DNA from: Planctomycetota bacterium
GTDB taxonomy: Bacteria > Planctomycetota > UBA1135
NCBI GenBank assembly: GCA_024275135.1
Contig: JAJRZS010000027.1
Coordinates: 1 to 58,437, forward strand
Direction of reading: 5' to 3'
DNA: 58,437 nucleotides
Part shown: piece after piece, positions 25,151 to 33,633 of the stretch
Position numbering within the stretch: the first letter of the stretch is position 1
How the letters are laid out: each line of letters begins with the position of its first letter
Program-made: the position numbers and the translations under genes
The notes under the pieces: generated by a model
The model's database searches: none
The model's input: only the letters and a program-made list of their open reading frames with translations
What the model was told of the DNA's origin: nothing

Positions 25151-26048
25151 AATCAGCCAGGGGGTGAGCCTGCTGGTAGAGCTTGCGCAAGCTTTCCACG
25201 GAAACATGGGTATAGATTTGGGTGCTGCCCAAGCTGGCATGGCCCAACATCTCTTGAATGCTGCGTAAATCGGCCCCACGGTTGAGGAGGTGGGTGGCAA
25301 AGCTGTGACGCAGGGTATGGGGGGTGCAGTGGCGATAAATGCCTGCCCGCTGTAAACAACGATTGAGGATGCGGCGTACCGACCGATCGGTGAGGCGGGT
25401 ACCGAAACGATTGAGAAAAAGCGTGTGGCGGTCCAAGTTGCGGATGCTCTTGTGGACAAAATAGCGTTCCAAAGCTTGGCAGGCAGGCTTGCCGAGCATG
25501 CCCAGGCGCTCTTTGCGTCCCTTGCCTTCCAGGCGAACCAGACCGCGGCGCAAATCCACATCCGGCTCATCGAGGGCTACCAATTCGGCCACCCGGCAAC
25601 CGGTGGAATAGAGCACCTCCAACAAGGCGCGGTCGCGAAATTCTTCGGCATCTTCTGCGCTGGGGGCGGCTAGGAGCTGCTCAATCTCCGCCTCTTCCAA
25701 GTAACGAGGCAGGCGTCGCCCTCGCTTTGGCCCACGGAGCGCGGCCGCGGGGTTGGCCTCGACATGCCCGACTTCTTCCAGCCAGCCGAAAAAGATGCGC
25801 AAGGTGCTGAGATGGCGGGCGAGGGTAGAGGCGCTGAGTCCTTCTTCATGCAGGGAGCCCAGATACAAGCGTAGCCGCGCCGTACTGAGCCTGTGGGCGG
25901 GTGGGAGCGGCTCGGGGGGCGGGGCGAGAAAGGCGAAGAAACGCAATAAGTCTCGGCTATAGGCCCGCAAAGTGTTGGGGCTGACCTGGCGAATGTCGCG
26001 CAGATGTACCACAAAGGCCTCGCGCAGCTGAAGGAGGTCCCTAGCCAT
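25149..26048 (-). CDS. xerC: Tyrosine recombinase XerC/XerD
   Basis: A 299-residue site-specific recombinase of normal Xer length, used for chromosome dimer resolution at dif. The N-terminal SAM-like domain spans about 8-95 ('SPNTLRAYSRDLLRFFAFL'). Catalytic residues are visible: Arg in 'YSTGCRVAEL', Lys in 'GKGRKERLGML', His-x-x-Arg in 'HTLRHSFATHLL', and His and the nucleophile Tyr in 'LGHASLGSTQIYTHVS'. I prefer ATG 26048 because TATGAT lies 7 nt upstream, like other leaderless-type starts here; ATG 26060 is an alternative adding four residues. Whether it is the XerC or XerD role needs the other paralogue. Confidence 0.9.
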   Translation of the reverse strand: MARDLLQLREAFVVHLRDIRQVSPNTLRAYSRDLLRFFAFLAPPPEPLPPAHRLSTARLRLYLGSLHEEGLSASTLARHLSTLRIFFGWLEEVGHVEANPAAALRGPKRGRRLPRYLEEAEIEQLLAAPSAEDAEEFRDRALLEVLYSTGCRVAELVALDEPDVDLRRGLVRLEGKGRKERLGMLGKPACQALERYFVHKSIRNLDRHTLFLNRFGTRLTDRSVRRILNRCLQRAGIYRHCTPHTLRHSFATHLLNRGADLRSIQEMLGHASLGSTQIYTHVSVESLRKLYQQAHPLAD

Positions 26049-26093
26049 AGGCTCTATCATACTGTGGGTGCTAGGACTCCTGGGTGCCTCCTC

Positions 26094-27455
26094 ATGCCTC
26101 ATCTCCATGTGACTTGTCTGGCTCGTTCGCGACGAATGCCGTCGCCTGCAGCTTGTTTGCTGGCGCTGCCGGCCGGAGTGGAACCGGTGTTGCTGGATAG
26201 CGCCGAAGGGGCGGGGCTGTCGAGCTTGGCGTGGTCGCCCGATCGCCATTTGCGCGGACAAGTCCATCCCGACGGCCGCGATTTGAAACGCTGGCCCCTT
26301 TCTTCCCAAGATCCTGCCTTGCGCTTGCAAGAGGTCAGTGCCGACGAAGACTGGGAGTTTGATGCCGGTTTGCCGGAGATAGGTTTAGGCTGGCTTGGCT
26401 GGTTTGGCTTCGAATGCGGACATGCATATGAAGCCTTTCCTTGGAATCCACCCTACCCGGATGGCTGGCCGGATTACCATTTTGCGCGCTATCGCCAAGC
26501 GCTGGTGTGGTTGCCCGACGGGGAATGCTTGTTGCTTTATGCGCAAGAAGATGGCCGTGATGATCGCGCCGAGGCCTTACGCATGTTTGCACAATTGGAA
26601 GCCAAAGCTGAGGAGGTTCCGCCCTTTCGGCAGTGGCCAGCCTTGCAAGCCGAAATCCCCTCGGCCCAATTTTGTGCGGCGGTGGAGAAGTTGCGTTCTT
26701 GGATTGGGGAGGGAGAGTTGTTTCAGGCTAACTTGGCGCATTTTTTGAGCGCTTCTTTTCAAGCTTCTCCACGCCACTTGTTTGCCGCTTTGCGCCAAGC
26801 CCAACCCACCGCCATGAGCGCCTACTGGGAAGATGCTTTGGGGCATGCTTTGGTTTCGCACTCACCCGAGAGGTTTTTGCAGGTGCGCGGTCCCTTGCTG
26901 CGTACCGAACCCATCAAAGGCACGGCTCCGCGGGGGAATTCCAGCGAACAGGATGAGCAAATCGCCCAGCAATTGGCGGCCGATGAAAAGGAGGTGTCGG
27001 AGCTGACCATGATTGTGGATATGGCGCGTAACGATTTGGGGCGAGTGGCGGATGTTGGTGCGGTGGAAGTGCCATCCGCGGGCACGGTGACCTCCTACCC
27101 CACTTTGTTTCATCGCGTGGCCTCGGTGCAAGCGCGTTGGGATCCGCGACAGGGGATTGGAGCTTTGTTTGCGGCCACCTTTCCACCCGCCTCGGTTACC
27201 GGCGCACCCAAGGTGCGGGCTTTGCAAGCCATCGCCGAGCTCGAGGCGCGCGCACGCGGACCCTACTGTGGGTGTTTGGGGTATTGGTTACCGGGAGCCT
27301 TGCCGCGCGCTGATTTTTCGGTGCTCATCCGCACCGCCACGCTCTCACGGGAACAGATTCGCTTGGCGGTGGGTGCCGGAATTGTTTGGGATTCCCAACC
27401 GGCAAAAGAATGGGAGGAGACCTTGCTCAAAGGACGCTACCTTAAGCGGCCATGA
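26094..27455 (+). CDS. pabB: Aminodeoxychorismate synthase component I (PabB)
   Basis: About 453 residues. This chorismate-binding enzyme aminates chorismate to 4-amino-4-deoxychorismate for folate synthesis. Motifs are 'WIGEGELFQANLAHFL', 'SHSPERFLQ', 'EPIKGTAPRG', 'ELTMIVDMARNDLGRV', 'YPTLFHRVASV' and 'PPASVTGAPKVRALQAI'. The Lys in 'PIKGT' separates PabB from anthranilate synthase TrpE ('PIAGT'). The start is uncertain: ATG 26094 is used, and ATG 26136 is also possible. The amidotransferase partner PabA is not adjacent. It overlaps pabC by ATGA, which supports the assignment. Confidence 0.9.
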   Translation: MPHLHVTCLARSRRMPSPAACLLALPAGVEPVLLDSAEGAGLSSLAWSPDRHLRGQVHPDGRDLKRWPLSSQDPALRLQEVSADEDWEFDAGLPEIGLGWLGWFGFECGHAYEAFPWNPPYPDGWPDYHFARYRQALVWLPDGECLLLYAQEDGRDDRAEALRMFAQLEAKAEEVPPFRQWPALQAEIPSAQFCAAVEKLRSWIGEGELFQANLAHFLSASFQASPRHLFAALRQAQPTAMSAYWEDALGHALVSHSPERFLQVRGPLLRTEPIKGTAPRGNSSEQDEQIAQQLAADEKEVSELTMIVDMARNDLGRVADVGAVEVPSAGTVTSYPTLFHRVASVQARWDPRQGIGALFAATFPPASVTGAPKVRALQAIAELEARARGPYCGCLGYWLPGALPRADFSVLIRTATLSREQIRLAVGAGIVWDSQPAKEWEETLLKGRYLKRP

Positions 27456-28297
27456 ATCTGGTGCAGGACCCCACCCAGTTGGTCATGTTGGATGGCCAAA
27501 TGAAATCCGCGACCGAGCCGGTGCTGCGGGCCGACCTTCCAGGCTTGATGCGCGGAGAGGGAATTTTTGAAACCTTTCTGGTGCGCGATGGTAAGGCCAG
27601 CCCGTGGCTGGCTCAGCATGATGCGCGCTTAGTGCATAGTGCCCAACTCACCGACTTTACTATACAGCCAGGAGATTTAATTCGCAGCTTCGCCCAATTT
27701 GCGCCGGCGGTTTCAACTGGCCATTGGCGTGTGCGCTTCACATTATTTCGCGGCCTGGAGCAGCAGCATGCTTTGTGGACGGCCGGGCCGGAACCAAAGG
27801 TGGCTGAGGCCGTGGATTTGATGGTTTCTTCCTTTCGCTTGGACCCGCTGAATCCGATTGCGGGGGCGAAAACGGTTTCGCGCATAGATTTGCAGGTTGC
27901 GCGAAGGCAAGCGCACCAACTTGGTGCTTACGATGCTCTGTTGCAAACCATCCATGGAGATTTGGCCGAAGGCACTTCCACCAATGTGTTTTTATGGATG
28001 GATGAGGCCTTGCATACGCCGAGCATGGATTGTGGGATTTTGGGCGGGGTCACGCGTTATGCGGTGTTGGAGGCCTGTAAAAGGGCGAAAATCCCGGTTT
28101 TTGAGCGAAGAATTCCCTTGCAGGAGTTACCCTCGGCCGTAGAGGTTTATATCACCAATGCGGTGATTGGTTTGCTGCCCGTTTCGCGTATCCTAGATTG
28201 GTGTCCTCAGCTTCCGGGGCCCCAGGGAGACGCCTTGCAGCGTCTGCAGCAGGCCTACCGATCTTTTCTTGCCAAGGCCACCGATTCTCCGTCATGA
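27452..28297 (+). CDS. pabC: Class IV PLP aminotransferase, probable aminodeoxychorismate lyase
   Basis: A 281-residue fold-type IV PLP enzyme. The N-terminal block 'GEGIFETFLVRDGKASPWLAQHDARL' and the PLP Lys in 'GAKTVSRIDLQVARRQA' are followed by 'DLAEGTSTNVFLW', which precedes the cofactor-phosphate loop ('GILGGVTRYAVLEACK'). This order is shared by PabC, D-amino-acid and branched-chain aminotransferases. Translational coupling to pabB makes the folate step (release of pyruvate and p-aminobenzoate) the best assignment. The stop overlaps the next gene's ATG. Confidence 0.85.
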   Translation: MNLVQDPTQLVMLDGQMKSATEPVLRADLPGLMRGEGIFETFLVRDGKASPWLAQHDARLVHSAQLTDFTIQPGDLIRSFAQFAPAVSTGHWRVRFTLFRGLEQQHALWTAGPEPKVAEAVDLMVSSFRLDPLNPIAGAKTVSRIDLQVARRQAHQLGAYDALLQTIHGDLAEGTSTNVFLWMDEALHTPSMDCGILGGVTRYAVLEACKRAKIPVFERRIPLQELPSAVEVYITNAVIGLLPVSRILDWCPQLPGPQGDALQRLQQAYRSFLAKATDSPS

Positions 28298-29136
28298 TTG
28301 CCATTCTCGCCCTAAGTCTTTTGTCCACGCCAGCAGCGTCGGTTGTTGCACCTTGTTTGTCGCTATCGCAAGACCCAAACTTAAAGGAAGAGTTCAAGCG
28401 CTTCGAGGCCATCCTTAAAAGCAAAACCGAGGAGGGCGAGGCCATCAGTATGATGGATGGTTTTGTTGGTCGTTTCCGCGTGTTGCAGGAACAAATCGAC
28501 AACATCAACGATTCTTTGGCGATTGGCGAGGGTGAGCGCAAGGCCTTATTGTCGGAGCGCAAGAAACTGGGCAAACAACAGGAAGCTTTGGCGGCAGAAA
28601 TTTACAAAGCCTTTGTGCATAAATCGCGAAAGGCCATCAATGAGGCCAACTTGCAAATGTGGCGTGCGGGTGCATACAGCTTGGGGCAGATGGGGGAGCC
28701 AGGTGCAGACTATTTGTGGAAGATTTTTGAACATAAAAAATTCAAAGACGAGCCGGATTTTCGTGGTTTGTGCTTGCAGCAAATCGGCTACACCCACGCT
28801 TACGTGGCTTACGTCAAAGAGCTCATCGATTTGTTAGATCATCATGAATATCTATTTATTGCCAAAGCCAGCGATGCTTTGGCCCAGTTTGGCGATGCAC
28901 CGGGCGACATCCGCAAAAGAGCCGTGGAGCGTTTGGTGATTTTGCTGGCCCAGAACTGGGAAGCCACTATTTCCGACAAAACCGACGAAGAATCGCAGCG
29001 CAAATACCGCAAAACTGGGCAGGCGATGCGGAATGCTTTAGAAGCTCTTACTGGCACAACCCAAAGCGACCCCCAACAATGGACGCATTGGTGGAACAAA
29101 AACAAGAAAAACAAAGAAGTGTGGGCCGACGATTAA
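28294..29136 (+). CDS. Exported helical (HEAT-like) protein of unknown function
   Basis: A 280-residue protein from ATG 28294, with a signal peptide (about 1-15) and a mature part dominated by helices. Residues 25-115 form a coiled-coil-like stretch. From about 120 ('WRAGAYSLGQMGEPGADYLWKIF') the helical pairs resemble HEAT repeats, with a second pair at 'IAKASDALAQFGDAPGDIRKRAVERLV'. The C-terminus is Lys/Asn/Trp-rich. I do not recognise a family. It is coupled to pabC by ATGA and overlaps the next lipoprotein gene, so it belongs to the same transcription unit. Confidence 0.72.
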   Translation: MIAILALSLLSTPAASVVAPCLSLSQDPNLKEEFKRFEAILKSKTEEGEAISMMDGFVGRFRVLQEQIDNINDSLAIGEGERKALLSERKKLGKQQEALAAEIYKAFVHKSRKAINEANLQMWRAGAYSLGQMGEPGADYLWKIFEHKKFKDEPDFRGLCLQQIGYTHAYVAYVKELIDLLDHHEYLFIAKASDALAQFGDAPGDIRKRAVERLVILLAQNWEATISDKTDEESQRKYRKTGQAMRNALEALTGTTQSDPQQWTHWWNKNKKNKEVWADD

Positions 29137-29735
29137 AAGCCTTTGCCTCGGCGGTTGGCTGTTTGGCTTTGTTGGTAACCGCTGCCTGTAAGTCGGAAGT
29201 AAAAACCCAAACCACTCCGGCGCCCTCGATTCAAGCCCCCCTTCGTCAAGCCTGGGTGGGCGGTATCTGGGGTGGGCCTTATGTGCTTGTCGAAGAGCTT
29301 AGCCAGCCGCCCCATGTGCGCACCTCCTTGGGTGGGGAGGAGGCCATGTTTCGGCATACCTTTGGGGTCGCCGAGAGCACCCAGCTGTTACGTGTTCATG
29401 TGCTTCGGGTTGCGGGCGATGGCGATTTGCGCGGCTCGGTTGAGGTTGGGGATACGCTGTATGAAAAAATGGCGCCGGCGCGGGAAGAATGGGATGCCCG
29501 GGCGCGTCTGTATTGGCAAACCATGACTTTGAGCAGCCAAGCCGCGGCCACTGGAGAAAACTCGGCGAACCATTTAATTTATTTGGTGTCTGCCAAGCAA
29601 GCTTCTGCGCCAAACTCAGAACAAAACCTGTATTGGCAGCTGGGCAGCCTTAGGATAGTTCTCCAGCCACGGCTGTGGACCGAACCCCAGCGACGCGCTT
29701 TTTTGGACGTTCCGGCTTCCTTTCAAGATGAGTGA
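29121..29735 (+). CDS. Lipoprotein of unknown function
   Basis: About 204 residues from GTG 29121, which is preceded by AAAGAAG and gives a compact signal peptide ('GRRLKAFASAVGCLALLVTAAC') with a lipobox Cys at about residue 23. ATG 29079 is possible but would add 14 hydrophilic residues before the signal. The mature protein has 'RQAWVGGIWGGPYVLVEEL' and a regular beta-rich middle, and I recognise no domain. It overlaps the flanking genes on both sides, and with them forms a three-gene envelope module of unknown role. Confidence 0.68.
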   Translation: MGRRLKAFASAVGCLALLVTAACKSEVKTQTTPAPSIQAPLRQAWVGGIWGGPYVLVEELSQPPHVRTSLGGEEAMFRHTFGVAESTQLLRVHVLRVAGDGDLRGSVEVGDTLYEKMAPAREEWDARARLYWQTMTLSSQAAATGENSANHLIYLVSAKQASAPNSEQNLYWQLGSLRIVLQPRLWTEPQRRAFLDVPASFQDE

Positions 29736-31164
29736 CTCCCTAGAACCTTTTCCGGATTCTGAACAACAACTTGCCCTGCAAGCCGCGGCCCAGCCTGGCT
29801 CTTTGTTGCGTTTGCGGGATGTGCAAGCCTTGAACCGTTCGTTTCGACGTCTGGCGGAAGTGCAGGAGGCTTTGCTGGATCGTCTGGAGAGTTTGGAAGA
29901 GGAAAAGGCTCGCCAGTCGCGATGGCAAGGGCCGTGGTTGGGGGTGGCTGGGGTGTTGTTTGGCAGTGGTGCGGCGATTTTAGGATTTGTCCTGTGGAAC
30001 AATGAGCCAGCGCCCATTGTCGTGCAGCAAGAGCCGGCAGTGGTGCAAGTGCCCACTCCCGAGGTGGTGGTCCAAGCTCCCGATAACACTGAGCTGGCTG
30101 CGGCCTTGGAAGCCATGAACAAGAACATGGAGGATGTCTTTGCCGAGCAAAAGGCAAGTCGCGAGCAACTTGGAGAGCTTACGCAAAAATTGTTGCTGTC
30201 CGAAGAAGAGAAAATGCGCTTGATGCGGGAGTTCGCCCAAGCGGAAGAGCGATACCAAAACGATTTGGCTGCAGCCCAGCGCCAAGATTTGCCACCCATA
30301 CCGCTGCAAATGCCTCCTTCTGCACCAACAGCGGAGGCTGTCCCAGCCGCAGTAGCCGAACCCAGCACCGAATCGATAAGGCCAACGCCCCAAGTCTCTG
30401 CGGAGCAAACTTGGGTACAGGTGGTCAATGGATTGCTTGCTGCGGATGGCTATGGTGCCTTGCGTTTGCAACGAGCAACGCGCATTGCGGGAGAAGCGGC
30501 ACTGCAGGATGTTACCTGGATGGCCTGGAATCAGGATGGCTTGGTTGATTCCGTGGTGCAGGCTAAGCGCCTGGAATTTGAGATGCATCAAATGACCGGG
30601 AATTTGGTGCTGCGCTTTTTTGATGGCACCCGCACTGCCAATGGATTGCGCACTCCCTTGCCTGAAGACGGCTTGCGCATGGATTTGGAAAGTCGCCATT
30701 TGGATGCCTGGGTGGAACATTTTCCCGAGCTGAAGCAAAGTTCGCCTGCTGCAACCCCAGGAATTTCAGCGGCGCAAACCGACACCCCATCCGCCTCAGC
30801 CACCCCTTTCCTGCAGGATGCCCGCCAAGTGCGCAAAGCCTTGGACGCCCTGATTTCTCCTCGCGGTTCCTTCAGCTACTATCGGTTGGCGGCCTTGGAT
30901 GCGGTGGATGGAAAGGTTTTGCGCTTAGTGCAAATCAACTGGCACGACAATAGTGGTCGCTTGGTCAAAACCATTGAGGCCGATAGCTTGGAAGTCATTT
31001 TGCACCCCAACAATTCGGTGGAACTGTTGTTGCGCAATGGTGCGTTTTTGGACAGCGGCGTGAAAAGCCCGTTCTCCTCCGATCGTTTTAGTTTGCACCT
31101 GCCGCGTCAGGATTTAAAAGCTTGGCGTTCTTCGGGCGTTCCCTATACCGAGGCGGATTCTTAA
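29728..31164 (+). CDS. Single-pass membrane protein with coiled coil and beta-rich C-terminus
   Basis: A 478-residue protein. A cytoplasmic N-terminus (1-70) has a heptad-like stretch ('RSFRRLAEVQEALLDRLESLEEE'). One membrane helix lies at about 72-92 ('LGVAGVLFGSGAAILGFVLW'). A Pro/Val-rich spacer, a second coiled coil (about 125-190) and two repeated C-terminal modules follow; the modules share 'DSVVQAKRLEFEMHQ...LVLRFFDG' and 'KTIEADSLEVILHP...VELLLRNG', each followed by a 'SRHLDAW' / 'RQDLKAW' turn. The repeat suggests an internal duplication of a periplasmic domain. No known family was recognised. Confidence 0.7.
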   Translation: MSDSLEPFPDSEQQLALQAAAQPGSLLRLRDVQALNRSFRRLAEVQEALLDRLESLEEEKARQSRWQGPWLGVAGVLFGSGAAILGFVLWNNEPAPIVVQQEPAVVQVPTPEVVVQAPDNTELAAALEAMNKNMEDVFAEQKASREQLGELTQKLLLSEEEKMRLMREFAQAEERYQNDLAAAQRQDLPPIPLQMPPSAPTAEAVPAAVAEPSTESIRPTPQVSAEQTWVQVVNGLLAADGYGALRLQRATRIAGEAALQDVTWMAWNQDGLVDSVVQAKRLEFEMHQMTGNLVLRFFDGTRTANGLRTPLPEDGLRMDLESRHLDAWVEHFPELKQSSPAATPGISAAQTDTPSASATPFLQDARQVRKALDALISPRGSFSYYRLAALDAVDGKVLRLVQINWHDNSGRLVKTIEADSLEVILHPNNSVELLLRNGAFLDSGVKSPFSSDRFSLHLPRQDLKAWRSSGVPYTEADS

Positions 31165-31165
31165 A

Positions 31166-32461
31166 TTGGCCGGGCGAAGTTTAGCCCCCGATGGTCATCC
31201 ACTGCTCACCGTCAGTGGATTGCTGGAAACCGCGCGTTCCCTGCTCGATGGGGAGATTGGTTCGGTGTGGGTGGAGGCGGAGGTCTTTGAATACCGCGGC
31301 CCGCATCCTGGCAGCGGTCATCGCTATTTTAAGTTGCGCGATGCTCGCTCCAGCATGAATGTGATTTTGTGGCGAGGAACCGCAGCCAGAGCATTGTCGC
31401 AAGAGATTGAAGATGGACAAAAAGTTTTGGCACGGGGGCGGTTTGATATTTATCCAGCGCGCGGAAGTTTGAGTTTTGTCATCGATCGCATAAAAAAAAG
31501 TGGTGTCGGCGATTTGGCCCAGCGTTTTGAAGAGTTGAAGCAAAAGTTGCGAGCCGAGGGTTTGTTCTCTCAAGACCGAAAAAGAATGTTGCCGGATTAC
31601 CCCCAACGAGTGGTGGTGATTACCGGCAAGGATTCTGCGGCCGAGGCCGATATGCTGCATGTGTTTCAGCAAATGCGCCTGCCACTGCAGATTTTGTTGC
31701 GCTATGCACGGGTGCAAGGAGAACAGGCCAAAGACGACCTGATTCAGGCGCTGCAAGAGGCTGCTGCTGTGCATCCGGATTTTATTGTGTTGAGTCGGGG
31801 CGGTGGTTCGCTAGAAGATCTGTGGGCTTTTAATGAAGAAGATTTAGTGCGTGCGATTGCCGCTTGTCCGGTGCCGGTGTTGTCGGCAGTGGGGCATGAG
31901 GTGGATTTCACCCTAAGCGATTTTGTTGCTGACGAGCGGGCGATTACGCCTACGGCAGGCGCGCGGTGGGTGTTGGAATCTTGGGAAGAGGGGTTAGAGG
32001 CTTTGCATCATGTGGGGAAGCGACTGCAACATGTGGGCGGTCAATTGTTGCCTCGGCAAAAGCAACGCTTTCATCATCAGATGCAACGTCTGTTGTCGCA
32101 AGAGCCGGCTCAACGCCTGCAGCGTTGGCGCTTGGGCTGCCAGCATGCCGAGCAACGGTTATGTGCGGCTGCGAGCCTCCTGCTTTCCGCGCGGCGCGAG
32201 CGTTTGCTGAACTTAGGCAACAACTTGGCCTTTGCTGGGCCAGCTAAGTCTCTTGCCCTGCAACGGGTCACCTTACAGAAAGCGCAAGCGCGCTTGCAGG
32301 CAGGCAATCCCAAGGCCTTGCTCGAGCGCGGTTATGCCCTGGTTTCGGTGGCAGAGAATGGAAGGGAGGCGGCCTACCTGCGGGATCCAAAACAGGTGCA
32401 GATCGGCACCCCTCTACAAATCCAGCTTGCTCGTGGAAACTTGCGCGCGCGCGTAGAATAA
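31166..32461 (+). CDS. xseA: Exodeoxyribonuclease VII large subunit
   Basis: 431 residues, starting at TTG 31166. The N-terminal OB-fold is 'VWVEAEVFEYRGPHPGSGHRYFKLRDARSSMNVILW'. The nuclease core has 'YPQRVVVITGKDSAAEADMLHVF', 'FIVLSRGGGSLEDLWAFNEEDLVRAI' and 'VPVLSAVGHEVDFTLSDFVADERAITPTAGA', all diagnostic for XseA. A long coiled-coil C-terminal region follows, where XseB subunits bind. It degrades single-stranded DNA to short oligonucleotides. It lies 4 nt upstream of xseB. Confidence 0.95.
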   Translation: MAGRSLAPDGHPLLTVSGLLETARSLLDGEIGSVWVEAEVFEYRGPHPGSGHRYFKLRDARSSMNVILWRGTAARALSQEIEDGQKVLARGRFDIYPARGSLSFVIDRIKKSGVGDLAQRFEELKQKLRAEGLFSQDRKRMLPDYPQRVVVITGKDSAAEADMLHVFQQMRLPLQILLRYARVQGEQAKDDLIQALQEAAAVHPDFIVLSRGGGSLEDLWAFNEEDLVRAIAACPVPVLSAVGHEVDFTLSDFVADERAITPTAGARWVLESWEEGLEALHHVGKRLQHVGGQLLPRQKQRFHHQMQRLLSQEPAQRLQRWRLGCQHAEQRLCAAASLLLSARRERLLNLGNNLAFAGPAKSLALQRVTLQKAQARLQAGNPKALLERGYALVSVAENGREAAYLRDPKQVQIGTPLQIQLARGNLRARVE

Positions 32462-32465
32462 GGGC

Positions 32466-32723
32466 GTGGCCGCGAAGAAAAAAAACCTTGGATTTGAGCA
32501 ACAGCTCGCCTCCTTAGAAGCTTTGGTGGAAAGCTTGGAGTCGGGGGAGTTGGATTTGGAAGAGGGAGTGGAAAAATACAAAGAGGGAGTGGAGTTGCTG
32601 AAGAAGCTCAACCTCACTTTGGCCTCGGCAGAAAATAAGGTCGAAGAACTGACGGCAACCTTGCGTGCTGAAATTCAAGAACTGGAGTCCGGTGGAAAGA
32701 ACCTCGACGCCGATTCCATCTGA
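32466..32723 (+). CDS. xseB: Exodeoxyribonuclease VII small subunit
   Basis: 85 residues from GTG 32466. The family motif 'FEQQLASLEALVESLESGELDLEEGVEKYKEGVELLKKLN' spans nearly the whole helical hairpin and is characteristic. Several copies bind each XseA subunit. Its 3' end overlaps the isoprenoid synthase gene. Confidence 0.95.
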   Translation: MAAKKKNLGFEQQLASLEALVESLESGELDLEEGVEKYKEGVELLKKLNLTLASAENKVEELTATLRAEIQELESGGKNLDADSI

Positions 32724-33597
32724 GTTTCGAGCCTGGCTCGAGCAACTGCAGCCCCTAATCGAGGACGGTTTGTCGCGTGCGGTGTCTGTCGCGCATTTTC
32801 CGCAGGTTCCACAACCGCTGCGGAAAGCAATGGAATACGCCTTATGTAGTGGTGGCAAACGGGTGCGTCCTGCTCTTTGCTTGTTGGCCGCCGAGGCCTG
32901 CGGGGGAGCGCGCGAAGACGCCTTGCCCGCGGCATTGGCATGTGAAATGGTTCACGCTTATTCGCTCATCCATGATGATTTGCCTTGTATGGATGATGAT
33001 GTTTTGCGTCGCGGCCGTCCCACCACCCATGTGCAATTTGGCGAGGCTACGGCGGTGCTGGCGGGCGATGCTTTGCAAGCACTCGCTTTTCAAACTTTGG
33101 CGGCGCAAAAGGATGCCGAGGTTGTTGCCAAGCAAGTGGCATTCATGGCCGCTGCCATTGGACCAGCGGGCATGGTGGGGGGACAGCAAACCGATATGGA
33201 GAGCGAAGGCTGCCATCCCGCGTTGGAGGAGGTTTTGGCAATCCATTCGGCCAAGACTGGAGCCCTCATCACCGCCTCGCTCATGCTTGGGGCGGTTGCC
33301 GCTCACCGCAATCCCCAGCCTTGGCAGGACTATGGGCAAGCCATCGGCCGCTTATTTCAGATGTCGGATGATATTTTGGATGCCACTGCGAGCACGGCCG
33401 AATTAGGCAAAACCGCAGGCAAAGACGAAGCGGCGGAAAAAGCCACTATCGTTGGCGTTTTGGGCCTTGCTGCGGCCCAGGAGTTGGTGGCGTCGGAGGT
33501 AGAGCGGGCGCTGGCGGCGGTGCAAAGTCTGGCAGCGGGGCCATTCACTTCGGTATTGTCTGATTTGCCCCGATTTTTAGGCGCGCGAAGATCTTAG
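32692..33597 (+). CDS. ispA: Polyprenyl (farnesyl/geranylgeranyl-type) diphosphate synthase
   Basis: A 301-residue trans-prenyltransferase of the all-alpha isoprenoid fold. The first Asp-rich motif is 'IHDDLPCMDDDVLRRGRPTTH' and the second is 'QMSDDILDATAS'. The substrate-binding 'GGKRVRPAL' and the 'GQQTDMESEG' block are present. The IspA-like 'DDLPCMDDD' favours a short-chain product such as farnesyl diphosphate. GTG 32692 is preferred because GGAG lies 4 nt upstream; GTG 32665 is the longer alternative. It sits in the common order xseA-xseB-ispA-dxs, which links it to the MEP pathway. Confidence 0.92.
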   Translation: MERTSTPIPSEFRAWLEQLQPLIEDGLSRAVSVAHFPQVPQPLRKAMEYALCSGGKRVRPALCLLAAEACGGAREDALPAALACEMVHAYSLIHDDLPCMDDDVLRRGRPTTHVQFGEATAVLAGDALQALAFQTLAAQKDAEVVAKQVAFMAAAIGPAGMVGGQQTDMESEGCHPALEEVLAIHSAKTGALITASLMLGAVAAHRNPQPWQDYGQAIGRLFQMSDDILDATASTAELGKTAGKDEAAEKATIVGVLGLAAAQELVASEVERALAAVQSLAAGPFTSVLSDLPRFLGARRS

Positions 33598-33633
33598 GCA
33601 TCCTGTTAGAATTCCCCCTTCTCCCCATTCACC

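Noticed and set aside
25034..26048. tRNA-Glu next to a tyrosine recombinase, as in an integrative element
   Set aside because: The recombinase has Xer length and motifs, faces the tRNA convergently, and is followed by housekeeping pab genes. No duplicated tRNA 3' end (att site) or phage-like genes were seen.
26094..27455. Anthranilate synthase TrpE
   Set aside because: The 'PIKGT' lysine and coupling to a pabC-like gene favour PabB. No trp genes are nearby.
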